Both the position numbers and the translations under genes were made by a program. Under the pieces are notes generated by a model that saw only the letters and a list, made by a program, of their open reading frames with translations, was not told where the DNA came from and ran no database searches. A stretch of 64,000 nucleotides of DNA from Leptoclinus maculatus (taxonomy: Eukaryota; Chordata; Actinopteri; Perciformes; Stichaeidae), in assembly GCA_032191485.1 (NCBI GenBank), contig JAVDOI010000003.1, positions 7,776,986 through 7,840,985 of the forward strand, read 5' to 3'. Below are positions 13,301 through 25,620 of the stretch, piece by piece; the first letter of the stretch is position 1, and each line of letters begins with the position of its first letter.

Positions 13301-15428
13301 AATGCTCAGTCGTGGTTGTTTCGTCTCAACATGCACATCATGCGCTCGTTTTCACAGTCCTGCAGCCTCTTATGACAAAACATAAGACAACTAAATCTCT
13401 CCTGAATCAACACTTTGTTCAAGGAGATTAACCACGTTTTCCATTTGGTTATTTACAAGAGCCCCCTGCACAGAGATCTAGTTAGCTCTGCTGTCTCATC
13501 ATTTAGAAACTCAATGTTTGTGACACAGTGAACTTATTAACAGGTAGACCCACCTTACAACTGTCGTAGATTTCTGTAGTTCCTGACGGCGTTGCCATCA
13601 ATGTGATTACATCACAGTCGATGGTTTTATCGGGCGGTGGAGCAAGCGTGTCTGTTATCACCCCTAAGAAACTAGAGAGGCTCTTCTTGACCTTTTCTGA
13701 GGTCTCAGAGGAACCTTCCACCTGGAAAGCAGCATAAATACGGTATTTAGCATCGAAAAATCTCATTCACAGGAGACATTCGTATGACGCGAGTCTACTA
13801 ACACACATTCAACCGCCATTTGACCCGACAGTCACATGGAACTTATATATATTTTAAAAAACAATGAACAAGGTGAAGGCTGCAACTTACCGCAAGCTTA
13901 TTCCTGACAGCCGTGGCTGTAGCCACAATCGAGCAGGTTGTGTCATGTTGCACCACAGTGGAGAACTCTGTCAGGTCTCGCTTTATGAATTCGAAGGCCT
14001 CAGTCGACTGCGGAAGAGAGTAAAATGATCAACTTTATCATATCAATTAAGAAATACTTGTGTGTATGTACATGAAAATATAACATTCAAATAACACAAA
14101 GAGTTCAACGCCGCTCACGCCAGGAATACATAGAAAACATACGACATGAATGTAAAAACTTGAAGAAAAGCAGTAAACATTACTGTTTAACAAAGAGGTA
14201 CGATTAACATCAGGTGTGTCAGCAGAACAACAAGCTTCAGGCTCTGTGAATGAGTCACCTCGCATGTTCTAAAATGTCTTTCTGGAACATCAAAGCTCAA
14301 ATCTCTGAGAACAGCTGTAACTCTCTTGATTGTCTGTTCATGCTAACATACAGTTAGCACAGTTTAAATATAGTCTTTTAGCAACCGTAATAATACGGTG
14401 CAACCAGGTTTTATTTACAGTAGGTAAAGTTCAAATAAATAATAAATGATATACTTTTGTAAACCACTGCAGTTATATCCTCGCATTTGACTTTGTCTGT
14501 TATAATGGTGCATCGATATCTAACTGCTTTGGCTCCGACCTTTCATGACAACTATGTGGTTAATGTGTGTTGTTCACTAAAGTCTAACTGTTGTCTTGTG
14601 AGCCTACTGAAGAAGTGGTTACTGTTGAATTATTCCTCAGAGCAACATCAGACAAATGATACAGTAACAGTACTAGTTTCAATGCTGTGGATGACTGTGT
14701 TTATGAGGATTACCTTATCTTTGACGGCCTGGAAGCTCTGCTGAAGCCAGCCTCCCCACCAGCCTTCTCTGTAAACACACAGACGTTTAGTAACCAAAAC
14801 AGCAGCGAAATAATTTCCATATTAACAACCCTTCAACGGCATGACCGTTGTACAATTACCAAATGCTCAAAACGGTTCATCAATAAAGTGACACATCACA
14901 GTTATTGACAGTTGGCTTTCTCTAACGTGAATGTTAATGTTAGCTATTTCTGGCTAACGTACACAAACATAGCCTAGCAAGCTAAACGAGTTAGCTACTG
15001 TCAGCTAGCAGCGCCGTGCAGGCTAATGTGTCGAAGTAAGCCACGAGTGCGATTAATAAAGCTGAATATAAATGCCAGCTGTACAAATAGAGGATATAAA
15101 TATATACATGTATATATATATATATATACACACATATGTATATATATAGTCCACCTTTGCTACTGCGTAATTCCAGCTGCTCCGCACTGGCTAACAGCTA
15201 ACCAGGCTATGCTAACGCTAGCCAGGCTATGTTTTGGTAAACAAATGCACTTCCTGAACCGATTCCGTGAGTTGTAAAGCACAGCGTTGAAACAAACCAA
15301 CGACAAACAATCATATTCGATACATAACACAATAACGAACACAATGTGTACACGATGACGGTGCTCTCTGCTATATTATATTTAAAACCCAAAAGTAATT
15401 TGCGAGTTCACTCTCACCCTTCAGCCAT
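10357..15428 (-). CDS. bsdc1: BSD domain-containing protein 1 (bsdc1), 11 coding exons
   Basis: Coding exons in transcript order: 15428-15418, 14768-14714, 14007-13891, 13721-13554, 13286-13232, 12926-12811, 12600-12532, 12117-12030, 11939-11466, 11326-11223 and 10386-10357. All junctions are GT-AG and phases agree, giving 1287 nt and 428 residues; human BSDC1 is about 430. The start MAEGEGWWGGWLQQSFQAVK matches the family N-terminus. Exons 3-4 carry the conserved KRDLTEFSTVVQHDT and DKTIDCDVITLM stretches. The BSD domain lies at about residues 143-195 (exons 6-7), with its aromatic FWHRYFYRV core. Exon 8 ends in a run of Glu. Exon 9 is a low-complexity, divergent linker ending in RVFELNSDSGKSTPSNNG. 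Exon 10 has the acidic DWEKDFDLDMTEEEV motif, and the 30-nt last exon encodes MDEDWENWE. The protein is an acidic, widely expressed vertebrate protein without an established biochemical role. The first coding exon is only 11 nt. No disruption is visible, so the gene looks intact. Confidence 0.95.
10683..10832 (+). other. Small ORF (49 codons) in bsdc1 intron 10, antisense
   Basis: ATG to TGA open frame beginning MGKRKSSSLNEYLLK, inside the last intron and on the strand opposite to bsdc1. I recognise no family. The basic start followed by an amphipathic stretch is the only notable property. It is probably fortuitous or a remnant of an old element. Confidence 0.12.
12690..12755 (+). repeat. Fish SINE/LINE-type 3' tail fragment in bsdc1 intron 6
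   Basis: Contains GTCACTTTGGATACAAGTG followed by TCTGCC and an A-rich end with GTAATG. This resembles a tail motif found in very many teleost interspersed repeats. It lies between exons 6 and 7 and does not touch a splice site. Confidence 0.5.
15094..15149. repeat. (TA)n-rich microsatellite in bsdc1 intron 1
   Basis: TA dinucleotide tract interrupted by CATG and ACACACATATG steps, in the first intron of bsdc1. Confidence 0.9.
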
Positions 15429-15720
15429 CTTCAGACGATGACATCATCAGTATTTACTGAACTCTAACCCCGGTTGCATGGCTTTGAAAAAAAGACACAC
15501 GTGATACAATATGACTTCCCATCTACGATGCACAGATAATCACATTCACATATACAGAGATAAATCGAAAGAAATCACTGTTTTAAATAGTTGTCTTTTA
15601 CAGTTTGTAGCCAGCAAATCTTTGCGCTATCTATGGTGGCTGCAGAGGACCAGATTAGACGGCAACGCCAAAGACTGAGTGCCAAAGGATACTGTAGTTT
15701 GGGAAGCACATGGACTTAAT
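15429..15720 (-). promoter_or_regulatory. bsdc1 5' UTR and promoter region
   Basis: Lies immediately upstream of the bsdc1 ATG. A perfect CACGTG E-box (USF/TFE-type site) is at 15498-15503, about 70 bp upstream. No TATA box was seen at a suitable place, as expected for a broadly expressed gene. The transcription start cannot be fixed from sequence alone. Confidence 0.4.
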
Positions 15721-17001
15721 AAAATAATAAGATAACTTTCAGTTGTTCTCTATAGTTTTCATGTATTGTTCGAAACAAGAGGTAACCAACCTTTGCATGT
15801 GACTACTGTTTACGTGGTCAGAAGTTTTGTACCTCTCTGCATAATAAACCATAAACATATTTGTCTATAGGAACAAGATTAATCTGCACTCAGTGTAGGC
15901 ACTACACTCAGACAACTTTGCTCTTCTTGTGATAGTTGTGTGAAGAACTGTGTGAAAAGTTATCATAAGTTAATGCATCTGGAGCCACCATCGCCCGGTT
16001 GGCAGAAGTGCATCGGAACAAAGGAGGACAACCAGCAGCACAATGCCTCCATGAGGAAAGCTAACAATTTAAGCATATGCAAGTTGTTCTCTTTTAATCA
16101 AACCTCATTTAACCAATAAACTGCATACGAAACCAAAGAAATGAATCCGGACCAAACCTCTCCTTCTCGAACCATTACGTTGGCTATTCAGTGTTTAGCT
16201 ATTCCAACATGAATCCCCTCATCAATCTCTCTGCTCTCAGTATCTGTGGATGTGCATGTGGATGTGCATATTGCATATGTGTGGGTCGACCTCCAGCATC
16301 TGTGCTTTCCCCTCATCAGTATTCTGGGTGAAAAGGGGGCTGTAGGCTTTTCCCGAGCACAAGATGGGAAAGAACAGGCAACAAGCCCCTGGAAGTGTGT
16401 TCTCCCTTAATTGAAGTCCCCCCTTATCCAGACGCTGCACAATGTGTGCGTATGTCCCTCAATATGTCTGCCCTGTGCAGCCCCTCAATCCTCTTAATTG
16501 GGTCTTTCAGTCCTCTAATTAACTCTGTCAATGCAGGTTGTGCTGAGCCAAGTTGGGACAAGTGCTCCTCTATTGATCAGTATCTGAAGCAGTTAACTTA
16601 CCCAGCTGTCTACATGGCTGTGGTGTGTGTGTGTGTGTGTGTGTGGTGTTTGCATGACTTTTAATGCACATAAGGGTACATGTGTAGTATCATCCCTCGT
16701 GTTGTTAAAAACTTCTGTGTCTATTGTTTTGGAAATTCCTCTTCTTCAGCTGATCAGCAGTTATGTAGATTTAGCTTGTCCAATTTATATGAGATTTTAG
16801 ATTCGTTAATATGACGTGTTCGTGAAGAAAATGTCCTCTTTGTACTATTTTTTAGTTGTCCTTTATTCAGGTAATCTCATTGAGCTTCAGGGTCTCAAGA
16901 GAGACCTGGTTATGGTTGGTTATGAACCGTAACTCTTCTGTCTCCTGTAAGTATTAATTGAATTCCTTCCATTTATTATGGTTAATATGGAACACTAAAT
17001 G
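15721..17001. other. Non-coding intergenic stretch
   Basis: No gene recognised. A (TG)n tract of about 11 units is at 16623-16644. The stretch separates the divergent side of bsdc1 from an old repeat at 17.0 kb. Confidence 0.6.
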
Positions 17002-17440
17002 CAGAGGTGGAAAGAAAAACATTGTTCCTAAACACAGTTTAAGACATTTGCTTCCATTTTATTCTACTTTATACTTGTACTTCATTTTATTTTAGTGGCA
17101 GAAAATGTGCGTTTTTCTCATAAAAAGTTTTTAAAAATCTGCCAGCGTTGCATATTTTCAATGCAAATTATCTTATTTGCATTTTCTACAATAATTTCTG
17201 TTTCATAATTGTAGTGCCATGACCTGCCTTTTTCTCTCTTGTTTCAAGAAAATAAGTTGATAAGAATCAGGTTGAAATATTGTTGCTGCACTGCAAAATA
17301 AGGTTTTAATTATCGACACAAATGCAGATGTTAAACTGGCCAACACTTAATATAGTAGTGAAAACCTCCACTCCGCTCTACTTTTACTTAAATAAAGGAT
17401 GTGAATGCTGCTAAAAGTACAATTGTCTGTATCGCTTCGT
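17002..17440 (+). repeat. Diverged fish repeat beginning CAGAGGTGGAAAG
   Basis: Begins with CAGAGGTGGAAAG, the end motif of a common teleost non-autonomous element. It continues with CTACTTTATACTTGTACTTC and, near the far end, CTCTACTTTTACTTAAATAAAGG, both typical of that family. The right terminal repeat is missing or unrecognisable, so the copy appears truncated. Confidence 0.55.
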
Positions 17441-19203
17441 TTAATGCTCAGAGGTAATTGTGCACAACATTATGACTCTAACCAGAGCTGCCAATGCTGG
17501 TTAGCGTATGCTAAAGAGCACCACGATGACAGCAGTGGCCGACCATAATGGCACACAGAGGACCTGTCCATATTGTATGATTTAAGAAGCATATCCATTA
17601 CACACCACACACATCACACCCACACCCACACATATGCTCCAGACCGCTGATGCCACACCATGGGTTAACACCATCTGGTGCTGATCAGGAAACACCAGCT
17701 TTGCACAAGTCAGTGTCTCTAATTATCTACCTAGAGCAAAGGGAGGCCGATCCCCACTAATCTCCACAATGTGTTCTGCTTCCCATTCCCACCTGTGCCC
17801 AAGTAAAAGAGGGGGGGGGGGGGGGGGGGCTTGTGGGAGGACCCGGGGTCACTGTGTCAAGGGACCGGGGACCAGGTGACGCCGCGACGCCCGGTCCCCA
17901 CGACAGAAGCTCCGCCGCTTGGTTTGGCTGGCAGCTGCCTCCCCCCACTGAGACGTCCCACAGCTGACAATCCCCAAGTACTGACAGGGGCTCTTTTCAG
18001 TGTCAATAGCCTCATATATTAGAGCTAACCGCCTTTGTGGCGAGTGAGAGTGTCAGGCCTTTTGGCCCGACAGCGCTTGTTACCATGATGAAATGTAGAT
18101 TGAATGGAGGGGGCCTGTGTCTCAGGCACGAGAGCTCGGACTCCCCCGGCCTTTGTGTCCCACGCATGGCCATTGTTCAAACCCATTCAGTGGCTCTCGG
18201 GGAGGAGGAGGTGGGGTGGGAGGGAGGTGGGTGAGAATGAGTTACATCTCTTCATCTCTCCCCTGATCTCCGACTCATCTGTCAGCCGTGGGAGGATAAG
18301 CATGTATTTTACACGCTTGATTTGTTGCTAAGTGAGGGCCGGCCATTGTCGGGTTGTTTGACTGAATCATGTTCATGGCAATCAGTGTGTATAATACTTG
18401 TGTTTGCGGTTCAGCGGATTCATCATTGTTACGAATCAGCTACTTCATTTTTCAGACAAACGCAGCATCGTTTGATTGCAAATGCGTGTTGATAGTGTGT
18501 GGAAATATTTGCTACAAGTTAAAGAAGAAAATCCGCTTTTATAGAAACCTTTTTTTTTTTTTTTTTTTTTAGACTGACCTCATTATGTCCTCAACTTTAA
18601 ATTTGCCTTTTGTGTAGCCTATATCCATGTTCTTATGAGACAGAGACAAATCGCTGGCCTAGAGTAAAGGACATGGCTATGTCCCTCGCCTGCGTCAGAC
18701 AAAAGTGACGCGCCTTCCTGGCGCCTGTGTCGTCCTTTCATCTCCTACTCCCTGTTGAGGTGAAGATGGATGGTCCCCTGGCTCAAGAACACCACATTCA
18801 GCCTCTGTGCTGGCACATTGTCTCGTCCTTCTGTCCCCCTTTAGCTCTTTAGGGGTTAGTCTGTCCAAAGCTGGTTAGCAACCAATGACACCCTTTCCTA
18901 AATATCCATTTTTCCACTGCCCTCCTGTCCTCTCAAGCACCAATAAAAAAAAACTTCTGTTTAGTTAAAGAAGCTGCGGCTGTATTGTTCTGATAAAGCT
19001 GCTTTGTTTTTGTCAGTGTGTGTCGAAAACCCTTCCAGGAAAGTATCCGCCTTGTAAAAAAGAAATAGTACCTGGCAGACATTGTTTGTTTTTCACAAGT
19101 ATTAAAACTAACAAAAATACAAAAACAATTGCAGTCAGGGGGGAAAAAAATTACACATTCACGAAAAGAAGAAGGCAAACAAGAGTTCTTATTATAACAA
19201 CAT
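17441..19203. other. Intergenic stretch downstream of the olig gene
   Basis: No gene recognised. It has a G run at 17811-17829 and a T run of about 20 at 18550-18570. GC-rich blocks (17.83-17.95 and 18.04-18.25 kb) hold no coding signature. Confidence 0.55.
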
Positions 19204-19209
19204 TTTAAT
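19204..19209 (-). terminator. Candidate olig polyadenylation signal (ATTAAA)
   Basis: Minus-strand ATTAAA about 320 bp downstream of the olig stop codon. No canonical AATAAA was seen between it and the stop. It is plausible but unproven. Confidence 0.3.
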
Positions 19210-19525
19210 TTAGGAAAATAGAAATCCTGCAATACAATAGGACACACCAGTTCCATTTCTGACAACGTTTCATCACCACAGATGTCAGATAAATTACCGT
19301 ATTTGCTACTCTGGTAAAAATCCTGTGTGTATTTAGAATATGTCTGTATAAACAATGCGGAAAAAATAGCAGCAGTTTGCATGGCAGAAGATATATATAT
19401 ACACAATATATACAAGCTCTGGCACCAGCCATCGTTTTAGCAGTTCCTTTAAACAATCTTCTGTTAGCTGCTTGGCTCATTGCGTCGATCCAAACAGCAG
19501 AGGTCCGTTTTTTAGAGAGTCCTGC

Positions 19526-20302
19526 TCACTTGATCATAGACAGGCTGTGTAATGTGGAAGTAGGCAAAGGCTGGCAGAGCGAGCAGGGACAGGGCATGCC
19601 GGGGAAGTGCCTGTAGGTGCTGGCCAGGTGGAGCGGGTCCTTCAGAAGGCCCTGGACCGACGCGTGAAACCCCAGGAAGGCGCTGGACGGAGGGGAGTGC
19701 AGGGCTTGTGCTGCGGCGGGACAAGGTGCGTGATGCTGCAGGCCCGAGGGCGTGCTGGCCACCAGCGAGTGTAGAGACTGCGCCAGGGGATGCAGAGGGA
19801 GGTGGGCGGCGGGGGCTGGAGGGGTAATAACGGGGTGGGCAGCGGTGCGGCTCTGGATGGCAGCGCCGCCTCCGTAGATGTCCCCCACCAACTTCTTCAT
19901 CTCCTCCAAGGAGCTGGACAGCATGAGGATGTAGTTGCGAGCCAACATCAAGGTGGAGATCTTGGACAGCTTGCGGACGGACGGCCCTTGAGCGTAGGGC
20001 ATGACCTCTCTCAGGCTGTCCATGGCCTGGTTCAGATCGTGCATCCTTTTCCTCTCCCGACTGTTGACTTTCAGCCGCAGGTCTTGCCCCTCGTTGTTGT
20101 TGACCTCGGACCTGCTCTTGGTCTTACCGCCCCCACTGCAGCGCTCCGTCCTGCCCTGGCCGGCCTCGTCGTCGTCATCTGCTCTGTTTTCTTGGCAGTA
20201 CGTCTGGAACATCTTGTTGGAGAAGAAGCTCCCGGCGGAGTCGTCCACCACCAGGTCTGGGGATGAGGAGCGGCTGCAAATGGAGCCAGAGTCGGAATCC
20301 AT
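19526..20302 (-). CDS. olig4: Olig-family bHLH transcription factor, best fit olig4
   Basis: Single coding exon, 258 residues. The start at 20302 (MDSDSGSICSRSSSPD) is preferred over an in-frame ATG 26 codons upstream because Olig proteins begin with an MDSD/MNSD box. The bHLH domain spans about residues 77-131: basic region NSRERKRMHDLN (80-91), helix 1 to about 102 (REVMPYAQGPSVRKLSKI follows it), and helix 2 ARNYILML (121-128). The conserved EEMKKLVGDIYGG follows. A proline/alanine/histidine-rich tail ends with GMPCPCSLCQ (235-244), the Olig C-terminal signature. These factors bind E-boxes in the nucleus and specify neural progenitor, oligodendrocyte or interneuron fates. The acidic DDDDE linker replaces the Ser/Ala-rich N-terminal stretch of Olig2/Olig3. 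LNQAMDSLREVM and the SISTLMLARNY region differ from both, which favours the fish paralogue olig4. The frame is intact. Confidence 0.9.
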   Translation of the reverse strand: MDSDSGSICSRSSSPDLVVDDSAGSFFSNKMFQTYCQENRADDDDEAGQGRTERCSGGGKTKSRSEVNNNEGQDLRLKVNSRERKRMHDLNQAMDSLREVMPYAQGPSVRKLSKISTLMLARNYILMLSSSLEEMKKLVGDIYGGGAAIQSRTAAHPVITPPAPAAHLPLHPLAQSLHSLVASTPSGLQHHAPCPAAAQALHSPPSSAFLGFHASVQGLLKDPLHLASTYRHFPGMPCPCSLCQPLPTSTLHSLSMIK

Positions 20303-20545
20303 CTCGGTTGAAGCGGAGTAATGCGGGGGCCACAAATGGTCCAAAAATACTGCCCTGAATGCTGGGAGCTTGAGTTTCAAATTCTACAGATGCTTCCCAG
20401 TTCTTTGCTTTTCCAAGCTGTTCCAGTTCCCTGTAGTGTCACCACAGTCTCACTCCTCTCAGAGTTTGTGCTGCTCAGTCTGATGATCAGTGTGTCCACA
20501 GGAGTGAGTCCGTCTAAACTGTCACCCTCTGGGCCCACTGGGGTG
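20303..20545 (-). other. olig 5' UTR (inferred)
   Basis: Lies between the likely TATA box and the start codon. If transcription begins about 25-30 bp downstream of the TATA box, the leader is about 220 nt. No upstream intron can be shown from the sequence. Confidence 0.5.
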
Positions 20546-20553
20546 TATTTATA
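20546..20553 (-). promoter_or_regulatory. TATA box of the olig gene
   Basis: Minus-strand TATAAATA, preceded by a GC-rich flank (CCGGCGG), about 245 bp upstream of the start codon. An inverted CCAAT motif sits about 60 bp further upstream (20610-20614). This is a classical arrangement for a tissue-restricted bHLH gene. Confidence 0.65.
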
Positions 20554-20609
20554 CCGCCGGTTTAACAAAGGAACAATAAAGCTGCATAATGAGACACTTA
20601 GAGCCACAG

Positions 20610-20614
20610 CCAAT
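20610..20614 (+). promoter_or_regulatory. CCAAT box upstream of the olig TATA
   Basis: CCAAT pentamer at the usual distance upstream of the TATA box, in reverse orientation relative to the gene. It is a short motif, so chance occurrence is possible. Confidence 0.35.
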
Positions 20615-20639
20615 TGCAGAAGGGACACACTTTCACCCC

Positions 20640-23600
20640 CCCCCCTCACACCTCCTTCCTGCAGCCCCCACTCCACCTTCCCACACCCACGTTTAACTCC
20701 CCAAACCCTGACGAACCCCCTACACATTAACCAAAACAGTTGGATGTTAAGTTGTACACCCGGGAGTTAACCGCTATGTTAAAACTTCCATTAAAGACAG
20801 CGGTGCATGTTGTACAGTGCATCAAATTGGATCAAAAGTTCAATTCAGCGAGTAGGCGGAGTATTTCTTGTATTTCTTGTTATTATAATAATGCAGACAC
20901 GGTTAATGTAATCATCCTGATCCGGAATGAATAGAAATTAGTTCCCCTAAGCTGTAATAATAATAATAATAATTTACCAAGACAGACGTTCAAAGTGAAG
21001 CAAAAGCGAGAGTGTGAGTGTCATACTGAAGAGTGAAAAAGGACCACATTTCTGTTGCCCTGTTCCATAACACCAGATGTATGATGCCTTCAAGGCCTTA
21101 TTTACATATGGTATCCACGAGACACCACGGGGAAAGGTATGAAGCACCATATGAGGCGCTTAAACATGTAAAGAGCAGCGTTAATGGCAGACTAGGTACA
21201 ATTCAACCAGGAGCCCAAGACAAAAGAGGTCAGATAAATTTGACTTGGCTCCCCAAACAGTCTGCGAAATCACATCACTATCACTGGAAGGGGGTCCTTC
21301 AGATGGGGAGGAGGTAGTTAAAAAGATACTAAAGAGTGGGCCCGGCATTGTCTTGCCCTAATTCAACCGTAAAGCCACTAGCACTTTCTCAGGTTTGGGC
21401 AACACTTGCTCTTTCTTTCTCTTGTTGAAACAAACAAACGGCTGTCAGGAAAACAAGACAAACTTTAAAGGAACTGTATCTTAGACAGAGATATATATAC
21501 GTTCATGACATATAAATTCCTAGCGGGCTTGAAGTCCAGCATGCATCTGTTGTCTGATCTTGTGGCTGCATCAAGCTGACTTTTCAGCAGCTCTCTTTCT
21601 GCGGTGTTCTGTGGATTTCACCGCTCGGGCTCAGGAATTTCCTGCCGCCGTCTGCCAAGAAAAGCCTCCAGTCAGGCAGCGTTAGAGGGCCAAATACAAT
21701 AATACTCATGTGTTTCACCATCCGTGGTAGCACAAGAGGTTTGCAAAACGACATTCCACGTCGGATGCAGCATTGATTCTTGCCTGGAGCGTAATGACGG
21801 CAGAGTTCAGTGTGTTCAGTTCAAATGGCAGGAACATTTTGGACGCGTCATAAGTGTTTCCATCGTCTCTCGGCTCATCTGAGAAACTATTTGCTTTCGC
21901 CTTTCTTGGTGCACAGTAGGACGCCCTGGTTTATATTTACCCAAAAGCAGTAGACGTCCTCCTCCGGCTTCATCAGTTGTTCTGTGGAGTAGATTTCAAG
22001 TTACCATTGACTCACACGTATGCGTTTCCATACTCAAAACCACCGTGCACATTTTGACTTCATCAGAGTCATGTGATTGATGAATCCCCATAGATACCAT
22101 GTATACAAAACAACATGCTCAACATCCCTTTCTTTAAAGAAATAGGAGCAAAAATACACACTTTTCAATATAAGATAAGATCATTTATATAAAGGAAAAC
22201 CCAAACTAACTTCAAAGTCAGTCTGCGTTTGACCATAACACGTCCATCCATGATGTATATTTCCAATTGTTCTCAATGGAATTCTGTTATCCGAGCACAA
22301 ATGCACACAAAAGAGCAGTTAGTTCCTACATGAGACTGTCTGTGGATTATCTTGAGAGACCAGGTTAATGATTTCTAGAAACAGACATTGCTGTTGAGTT
22401 TTTCAAATGTTTTTACAAGCCAAGTGCCAAATAGTCCCATACTAGGCTACTCACACCAAAACAAACTAGATTTATTAAAAAAAAGCACTACAGGCAAGAC
22501 AAAGAATATGGATTTTGGGGAAAACTGTCCTCTCAACATGCCCAGTTTAGAAATCCAGATTGCCTCCCTCACAAGGAACAATCTCTTTAAATCTCCCTGT
22601 TTGACAAGCATATATTCTCACTTCTCATATATCTAAGGGAAGATACTTGATGATTCATGAAATACATTTTTTTTATACTTGCATTGAAGCTCATACTGGT
22701 CTGCCCCTTGATGTGAGCGCACTCTCAAAGTAAGCAAATCCTTCTCAAACACCGACACACACACAGACCCAAAGAAAGTTAGGAGTGTGGATCAAGAGGG
22801 CCCTCAGGACCCCCCACCACTGCTCCGTCGGGGGGCCCTGCAGGGTGCTTTGGCTCTGCCAACATTCAGTGATACTATAATTGGGGAACCTTGAGAGCCA
22901 ACTTGGGCCATTTATATGGAGCATATGGATTTCCCCATCGTTAGGCTCCGAGCCAACATGGCTGCTGGACTCTCCTCTGCTAATTGGGTCAGGTCCTAAT
23001 TAACTGCGTTGGACACAAAGAGTCCAGATTTCATTCTTTCCCAGTTCCTTTCAGAGCTTTTAGTGGCTGGTTCTGTGCCACAGCCTTCATTATGCTCTCC
23101 ACACTCAATCAATAATGTTTATTTAATGTTCTTAATGAATTATCTATAAATTCAGGAAAAAATGGGCCAAGGCTGCTCATTAAATGTGCACAAAGTTAGA
23201 TTAGTGAGATTGTAACTCATATGGACTGATGGGGATACAGAACATCAATGAGAAACAGCTCAAAGGCCAGTTGTGTGCTAGTAAAAGAACAATCTCTATG
23301 AACACACATATGGACCAGCGTTAGGGGCTCTAGCTGAGTGAAGGGAGTGTACTCAGTCCTTCTCCTTGCTCCATTACTATATGCATAAGCCAGATAAATC
23401 CCATTCTCCTGCTCATTATTATTCTTATTCATGTGTTTACAGAGGCAACGGGCCACACAGAGAGACACAAGGATCTCAGAGCTTTTCATTCTACAAATGA
23501 AAGCGTAGCCACCCTCCATGTTTCCACATAATCCTTCAATTTTTAACCCTGCATCAGAGTGTTTGACTTTCTTCTCGGGATGCCGCCTTTCAGGACCCTT

Positions 23601-25485
23601 CATCCAATTCAAGAGCCTTCTTTTTTTTTGTTTAGGGATTTAGAGACCCCCCTTTCCGCTGCCTCACTGGGTGCACTCCAATGAAAGCGCTCAGGTGACC
23701 AGAAAATGAGGGCATTATCACAGTCGTATGCTTGTAGTGACAGAGGATCAGGCCGGATTAGGGCCTATCATGGCTCAATAAAGCGCTAGGCTGAAGAGCA
23801 AACCTGTGCTGTGTACCGTGCAGCTTCCATCTCTCTCTCTGCTGGTCATTGTTTAACGGGATCAGTGGCTAGATATTCAGTACACACACTGGGCTTTAAT
23901 CTGGACATGTGGTCGGGAGCAGACCCCATAGGGGACGCGTAGCAGCCTTTGTTTACCACCATTTTTCCTCAATGTCGCTCTGATATCGAGGCTCTGAGAT
24001 CAGGAGGAGTAATGAGCTCGAGCAGACATGTGGAATCGGTTTGGTTTTGCTTCATCTATGGATCTAAACGTTTCCCTTGTGAGTGCGGTGTCTGGGGGAG
24101 AGCGATATAAAATTGTTTCACAAAGTGTCTGAACGGGCCGACAAGTGTTTCTGAGAACAGGGAGTGCTGCCCTTTGTTATCTCTCACCGCTGGGACAAAC
24201 TAGCTCGGTGATTTATACATTTACACTGCCTGAAACAATTGCATTATCTCGGCCACAACACAAAAAAAAGGGCACAAAGGCGCTATGAAAATCCCCTAGG
24301 ATGTTTATGAGTCACTAAAGAGTCCAATAACTTTCCCCTTCATCTTTAAGCGGCCGCGGAGGGTCGCATGCTGTGTAGGGCCGCAGGGCGAGGGGAGTCA
24401 TGAGGGGGATGCAGGCCCGGGGAAGAGATGCTGATTATGGCTAGGATAAAAGGAGTCCAGGCCTTCTCCTCTGGAGCTGAATGGGGCTCGGTCAGCAGGC
24501 TGTCCCATACACTGGCCTGCTCCATGCTGCTAGAACTTCATAAATTACCCCACAATTACCCCGGGGGGACACCGATGAAGGAAAGACAGGCGAGAGGGGG
24601 AGAGAGAGTGAAAGGGGAAAAAGCAGAACCGGTTGCCGAGCAGACCGTCATCAGGAGGTGCAGGGCCCGGGTCCAGATGTTGGCCTTCAGGTTGCCGGGA
24701 TCCAAGTGATGGTAGCCTCCTGAAGACTGTCACCACTAAATGGGAAAGATTGACATCTTAAAGAAACACTATCTATAACATGGTCTTCCTCTGAGAAAGG
24801 TACCCAATAAAATGTCTCGTATTGAGAACACTGCTTTTGGCTTCAGCTGACATGATTCATGATAATACTGTAAAACAGACATTACATTAATAAGAATGCT
24901 GACTTTCTGTTGTTCTTTAACATAACATGGATCATGTGTTTAGCAGAGGTGAACATATGGTGGATCCATTGACACACTCAGAATTCGGACACAATCAAAT
25001 AGAATGAATACACTTAGTGCACTATTTGGTAAATAGTGATTTCAGACACAGCCAGGCACACACGCGTTTTTTTAATGATAAAGAATTTCTAATTATTAGG
25101 AAGTAAGAGGTTACGTGTGTGATGAGTGTCTGACTGACTTAAAGAACAGAAAAAGTCTATTTATGACGACTTGAAAGTATTTTACATCCCGCATCCAAGT
25201 ACCGGCTGCTTTAAAAGTTTGATCCACCCGAATCCAGCAAAAACATTTCCATCCACGCATGTAGTTTTGATTTTATTTGTCCAAGTTTTGACATTTCTCC
25301 CTGCTCCCCAATACAATGAAGGTAAATGTTGTGTGTTACATGTACATAACTGTTATTTACCATATTCACAATGACTGCTTGAAGGTAGGTCTGTGAGCTG
25401 TCCAGAGAACTGGGGGCACAGTTTCTGGAAAGATAAGTGGCTGCTGAACTTTTTTTATGTTGTTTTTGTTTTTTTTAAGAGAAGA
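20640..25485. other. Gene-free tract upstream of the olig gene
   Basis: No exon recognised. It contains a (TAA)n run near 20957-20975. Several blocks, for example 22820-23200 and 23640-24370, are less repetitive and have mixed composition, as expected of regulatory DNA. Conservation cannot be judged from one sequence. Confidence 0.5.
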
Positions 25486-25620
25486 CATCATCAAAAAGTC
25501 TGTTCACCTCTATTACATTGAGGTTTATGTCAAATGAAACCAAGCCCATCTGCATGGATAGATACCACTAGAGGCAAGTAAGCAAATAATGTTTTCTTTT
25601 GGGTGAACTGTCCCTTTAAA
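25486..25620 (+). repeat. Teleost interspersed repeat ending GGGTGAACTGTCCCTTTAA
   Basis: The segment ATCAAAAAGTCTGTTCACC to GGGTGAACTGTCCCTTTAA matches a repeat tail I know from many fish genomes. The left edge is uncertain and lies in a T-rich run. Confidence 0.55.

Noticed and set aside
15973..16116. Short plus-strand ORF upstream of bsdc1 as a divergent gene
   Set aside because: Only about 48 codons, no family resemblance, no splice or promoter support.
19790..20266. 158-codon plus-strand ORF
   Set aside because: Antisense shadow of the olig bHLH coding exon in GC-rich sequence.
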